From contig NZ_JAGTAR010000041.1 of the NCBI RefSeq assembly GCF_018156225.1, forward strand, positions 1 to 48,894: 48,894 nucleotides of DNA, written 5' to 3'. Of this stretch, positions 46,001-48,894 are shown piece after piece. Made by a program: the position numbers and the translations under genes. The notes under the pieces were generated by a model. That model was not told where the DNA came from. It made no database searches and was given only the letters and a program-made list of their open reading frames with translations. The DNA comes from Carboxylicivirga sediminis (lineage in GTDB: Bacteria > Bacteroidota > Bacteroidia > Bacteroidales > Marinilabiliaceae). Each line of letters opens with the position of its first letter. Within the stretch, counting starts at the first letter, position 1.

Positions 46001-48894
46001 ACAATAATCACCATCAGTTGTAACATTGTAAACTGTCGGCAAGTTATCTTCAATAAGAATCAGCTCATTATTCATTGGTGCAGAACAAACTACACCGATC
46101 GTACGTGCTTCTACACGATAAGTTCCTGCAACACCATAATCACCTAAAGTTAACCGCGCAGTATCATCATCTATTGTACCCGTAACAATTCCAACAGAAA
46201 TATCGTTATGGAATAATTCATAATCAACACCATTTTGCTGGCCTGATATTGTGATAGTTACCATATCTCCAGAACAAAAATGTGCATTATTTGTAGCCTC
46301 TAAATCATATGATTTTGGTAGTGCAACTTCGATAACATTAACAGCACCATTCATTGAAAACTTACAGCCTGTTGCAGTATTAACAACCACGCTATAGCTT
46401 CCTTCTATAGTGTATGGTCCAAATGTATGTGCAGAACCATCACCAATCCAGGTGTCGCCAATTTCAATACCGTCTCTGATAACACGATACTCAACTCCTA
46501 CTTCAGATCCTTCTAATATAACATTAGCACCTGCAGCTCCTACACAGAAATTACCATCTCCACTAACATCAAAACTTGTATAAGTCCCATCAGGATCAAT
46601 GTTAAAAGTATTACTCATCAAACTACTACACCCTGTAGTTGAATTAGTCGCCATAATGGTATACTCTCCAAAAATTGTTTGGAAACCAAATGTAATTTCA
46701 TTGCCTGTATTACCAACAACAGGGGTACCAATGTTTCCACCATCTAGCATTAACTGATAGCTGACACCAGTTTCTGAATTTTCGAGTTTTACTTCATGAC
46801 CTGCACCTCCGCCACAACCAGTCACGGTACCAGTTGGCAGAATGCTAAATACACTTGGTAAATTATTTCTGGTAATTGTGACACGATTATTCATCTCGAT
46901 CTCTGAACCTGGAACAGACGGATAAAAACCTTCTACTCTGAACTCTTCAGTTGTAAGAGCTGCAGGTACAGTTACATCATCCCACCTAACTGTATTCGTA
47001 CCGTCAAACAATATTATTGGATTAATAACCTGATCATCAGATGTTCTTATAAGTCGATATGACACACCAGCCTGAGGTGTTGCCAGATAAAGACTTACAC
47101 CAGACTCATCTTCACAATATTCTGTAGCAGATGATAATAGATCATAAGGAGTAATTCCATCAACAACACTCATTGTTATACTAGCTGTTGCCATACAATC
47201 ATTAGCATTGTAAACGACAACCGAAATTACATCACCATCAACTAAATCATTGACTGGTCCATAGGTATCACTTGCATTAGGCCCCTGAACAGAAACAGCA
47301 TTTCTGAAGAACTCATACTGCACTCCACCGGTAGCTGTAAATGTGACATCAGTCCCTGTAATAATATTAGGACCAGTGTCAGCAGAAATACCTACTGTTG
47401 GAAGCGAGTTAACAGTATGAACAAGTTCTGCTGACATTTGAGAACAACTTGTTGTGGTGTTAGTCACGTTTACGCTTACACGATCACCATCAACAAGAGC
47501 ATTTGTCACGTAAGTATTTGCTGCAGAAGGGGCTCCAACACTTGTTCCATTAATAAAGAATTCGTATAAATCCCCACCCGAACCGGTGAAAGTAACTTCA
47601 TCACCTTCACAAATTGTATTATCTGCGTCCGAACTGGAAATAACAGCTGTCGGTAACGGATTTACTGTAATTGTTATTCCAACATGAGTATCTTCACAAC
47701 CAGTTGCATCAATAGCACGAACGGTAACTAACTGACCATCTGTTAATCCTGAAGCAATATAAGTATCACTTGGGTCAGGACCTTGTACCGTACTACCATC
47801 TACCATGAATTCGTAGGTATCACCTCCTGTAGCTGTAAAGAGGACATCTTCACCACTACAAATATTTGTTTTGTCAGCAGATAATCCAGCAGTTACAATG
47901 TTAACTGTGATAATCTCAAATGCTGGCGTTAAAGATTCACAGCCATCACCATTAACATAATTAAGCATCACAGAATAAGGTAAAACACCATCCCAAACAA
48001 CTTCCACAGATTCATCGTCCAAATCGCCAGTTGGGGTTCCTCCACTGATTATCCAGGTATAGTTACCTTTTCCTAAACCAGTTACATTGGCTGTATATGT
48101 TTTAGTATCATTCGCACAAACCACTTTATCTCCATCAATAGAAGGAGTTGGTCGGGCATTCACCTGAATGGTTATATCACTTGATGTTCCGAAACAAGCA
48201 CTTGCAGAAAGATCGGTATAAGCAGTAACATTAATTTTATCACCATCATTGAAACCATTATAATTAAATGTATTTCCAGCACCGTCTTGTATCGGATTAC
48301 CATTAATTGAAAACACATATCGAGCAAAACTAGCAGGTGTCACTTCAAAGTCCAGTGCTTCATCTTGACAAATAATTGACGAACCGCCATTATTAGTAAT
48401 GGCTAATGTTGGAACCGGATTACTAACAACATTGATGATAATTGAACTTGATGCATCTGAACAACCTGTGTCAATATCATTAACAACAACATAGAACTCA
48501 TCTCCATCTATTGGAGCATCCACTCCAGTAGCAACGTATGTTGAACTGGGTCCATTCGCTTGCACTATGTCATCTGCTGCTCCACGAATTCTATGAAACT
48601 CGTAAGAATAATTTCCAGATCCAAGATTACCACTAGCATTAAAGGTAATTGGAGTACCTGCACAAACAGTAGTTACACCAGGAGAAGGAGCACTAACACT
48701 GATAGTTCCATCAACTGTATTAACATCAACACTAGTCGTGGCTGCACCAATACAACCATTTGCATCTTCAACGGTTAGTGTAAACACATGCGTACCAGTT
48801 CCATAAGGTGTTGAACTGATGGTTACATTTTGAGTATTACCAACAACAGTACCTCCGGCGTTGGTCCATGTATAGGTCGCCATGCCTGCAGGAT
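43082..48894 (-). CDS. Giant surface adhesin with gliding-type T9SS C-terminal domain, 5' end outside the window
   Basis: Partial: the frame is open to the window edge (at least 1937 codons), so signal peptide and start lie beyond. About six Ig/PKD-like modules come first (for example TAVISSSDADNTICEGDEV, GGDLYEFFING), then about twelve modules of 75-85 residues sharing a core like YCxG, LEGSEVGVEYRVI and a C-x4-MN end, with one conserved Cys pair in most. A further domain (about 1660-1800, EAIDDILPVTYGQNVAD) precedes the C-terminal CHU_C domain with LLIPNAFSPNGDGFNDEF, FNRWGTLVYRSKG and FWDGKSN, a type B T9SS signal. It is probably displayed on the surface for adhesion or gliding, with the PorP/SprF gene following. 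Confidence 0.92.
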   Translation of the reverse strand, partial: PAGMATYTWTNAGGTVVGNTQNVTISSTPYGTGTHVFTLTVEDANGCIGAATTSVDVNTVDGTISVSAPSPGVTTVCAGTPITFNASGNLGSGNYSYEFHRIRGAADDIVQANGPSSTYVATGVDAPIDGDEFYVVVNDIDTGCSDASSSIIINVVSNPVPTLAITNNGGSSIICQDEALDFEVTPASFARYVFSINGNPIQDGAGNTFNYNGFNDGDKINVTAYTDLSASACFGTSSDITIQVNARPTPSIDGDKVVCANDTKTYTANVTGLGKGNYTWIISGGTPTGDLDDESVEVVWDGVLPYSVMLNYVNGDGCESLTPAFEIITVNIVTAGLSADKTNICSGEDVLFTATGGDTYEFMVDGSTVQGPDPSDTYIASGLTDGQLVTVRAIDATGCEDTHVGITITVNPLPTAVISSSDADNTICEGDEVTFTGSGGDLYEFFINGTSVGAPSAANTYVTNALVDGDRVSVNVTNTTTSCSQMSAELVHTVNSLPTVGISADTGPNIITGTDVTFTATGGVQYEFFRNAVSVQGPNASDTYGPVNDLVDGDVISVVVYNANDCMATASITMSVVDGITPYDLLSSATEYCEDESGVSLYLATPQAGVSYRLIRTSDDQVINPIILFDGTNTVRWDDVTVPAALTTEEFRVEGFYPSVPGSEIEMNNRVTITRNNLPSVFSILPTGTVTGCGGGAGHEVKLENSETGVSYQLMLDGGNIGTPVVGNTGNEITFGFQTIFGEYTIMATNSTTGCSSLMSNTFNIDPDGTYTSFDVSGDGNFCVGAAGANVILEGSEVGVEYRVIRDGIEIGDTWIGDGSAHTFGPYTIEGSYSVVVNTATGCKFSMNGAVNVIEVALPKSYDLEATNNAHFCSGDMVTITISGQQNGVDYELFHNDISVGIVTGTIDDDTARLTLGDYGVAGTYRVEARTIGVVCSAPMNNELILIEDNLPTVYNVTTDGDYCTGGTTFLHLDGSESDVQYRWEREGDSVTGPWVDGNGGVLDFEITGTDTYYIVAMRKDGVTSCTSEMAPRIAITEKVYADLTKVLSIKPGTGLDCNNGAVVIVEASETGVVYELVKSGVRTGNIVTGDGNDVEFPTPVLDIAATYVVYADKNGCEQTLINTIYIDVPGAMTQYAVTGSGDICNGDPGQQFGVAYGDNGVNYTLYLADAPGSSSGTVQQTVAGSDAPITFNLVNNPGEYYVMADDGAGCEIEMLNRETLIVHPLPIAYQISGSGKYCSTEAGAYIRLESSEVGVEYIVQMGGIQQGTRVSGSGSELTFGPFNTAGVYSVVAYNSTTLCTSNMNGEVTIGIDADIVNYDIVNTELSYCEAEGGIDIVLEGQQDGVTYQVFNLAMELQAEVVGDASGGQLSLGLMPEGTYTIIASYGGDGCVTPMNSGNAIAITSNSSPLSFNVVATEFVNICQGTTINIELDGSEDTRVYNIVDELNNVVATATGDGNPLTIPVLCDEIGDNLYEVIALGTPTCDLVLDIVRIAVKDAPLQPVVEPTIDMNYCWDAEGVKVSLTAVESGIDYYIVDKATGNRISFLSGDAGVLEFKESVLAGTYYVTAKSFDSGCDINSLDFTVNAYSEIQKFRMQVGTSVGGFETIEDGEVGSGSINLDLIGLELSTVGVRYSLLRNNLPYSPDYVLDSGTGNPFQYTTALPVGGMYTILAEENGCSRLMAGSVNIFEKPLEAIDDILPVTYGQNVADTNVWFNDISLSSIDINVGQSKNIYFKLLGCDEEIDLDELVPWDSEAPLPKHTLDRNGNDMNLVEMYVDGTVVFTKLPSFYGRDSIDYVVYNTDYLGSNRYDRGRIYFFAGNINQAEDELLIPNAFSPNGDGFNDEFVISQFKSEPTESKLEVFNRWGTLVYRSKGKKYTDNFWDGKSNAGMVSLGEDLPSGTYFYIFKVDISVVDEDTGSSKTVSKEYTGFIELRR

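Overview
The window looks like chromosome from a member of the Bacteroidota, most likely a marine or sediment Bacteroidales/Marinilabiliales-type anaerobe. The signs are: TonB-dependent receptors with an N-terminal carboxypeptidase-regulatory-like domain, a PorP/SprF protein with a PorE-like OmpA lipoprotein candidate, T9SS C-terminal sorting domains, a GH95 fucosidase, and promoters of the Bacteroidota type (-7 box TAnnTTTG). No phage, plasmid, insertion sequence, tRNA or rRNA gene was recognised. The right edge cuts a giant adhesin gene.

Layout. 1-6000: two TonB-dependent receptors in divergent orientation; the second is preceded by a small His-rich membrane protein, suggesting a metal-linked uptake unit. 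6100-9160: a metallo-beta-lactamase-fold hydrolase and an acyl-CoA synthetase. 9370-12220 (minus): an extended SDR reductase and an ABC-F ATPase. 12220-12936: a gene-free region holding a tandem array of 22-nt hairpin repeats. 12937-18560: ligA, a DUF6913-type gene and dapA, then an LpoB-like lipoprotein and a COG3014-like lipoprotein, the last two separated by a 15-bp stem hairpin. 18565-21396 (minus): a PepSY-type membrane protein, a degenerate 2-hydroxyacid dehydrogenase and a MoeB-rhodanese protein. 21683-30349: a third TonB receptor, a PKD lipoprotein, a short QueG-like 4Fe-4S protein, a LuxR-type regulator with a non-canonical receiver, an unknown lipoprotein and a T9SS-sorted subtilase. 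30642-32546: slyD and aroC. 32547-33386: a gene-free region full of hairpins, including a regularly spaced array with about 40-bp period. 33387-37142: GH95 fucosidase and a DnaQ/GIY-YIG nuclease. 37143-37608: a candidate structured non-coding RNA with its own promoter and terminator. 37609-39308 (minus): YihY/BrkB-like membrane protein and the RNase P RNA gene. 39332-48894 (minus): SPOR-like protein, PorE-like OmpA protein, PorP/SprF, and a giant type B-sorted adhesin, apparently one operon.

How the parts fit. The right end is a secretion and surface-display cassette: the adhesin carries a gliding-type (CHU_C) C-terminal domain, PorP/SprF is the expected outer-membrane partner for that class of cargo, and the PorE-like and SPOR-like proteins would link the machinery to peptidoglycan. 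The subtilase at 27584 is a type A T9SS substrate. The TonB receptors, GH95 enzyme and fatty-acid activation gene fit a polymer- and metabolite-scavenging lifestyle.

The least explained material is non-coding: two unrelated arrays of short hairpins with constant period (22 nt near ligA; 40-41 nt between aroC and the fucosidase gene), a cluster of six other hairpins beside the second array, and the RNA candidate at 37305-37556. All identifications come from reading the sequence; no database search was run.
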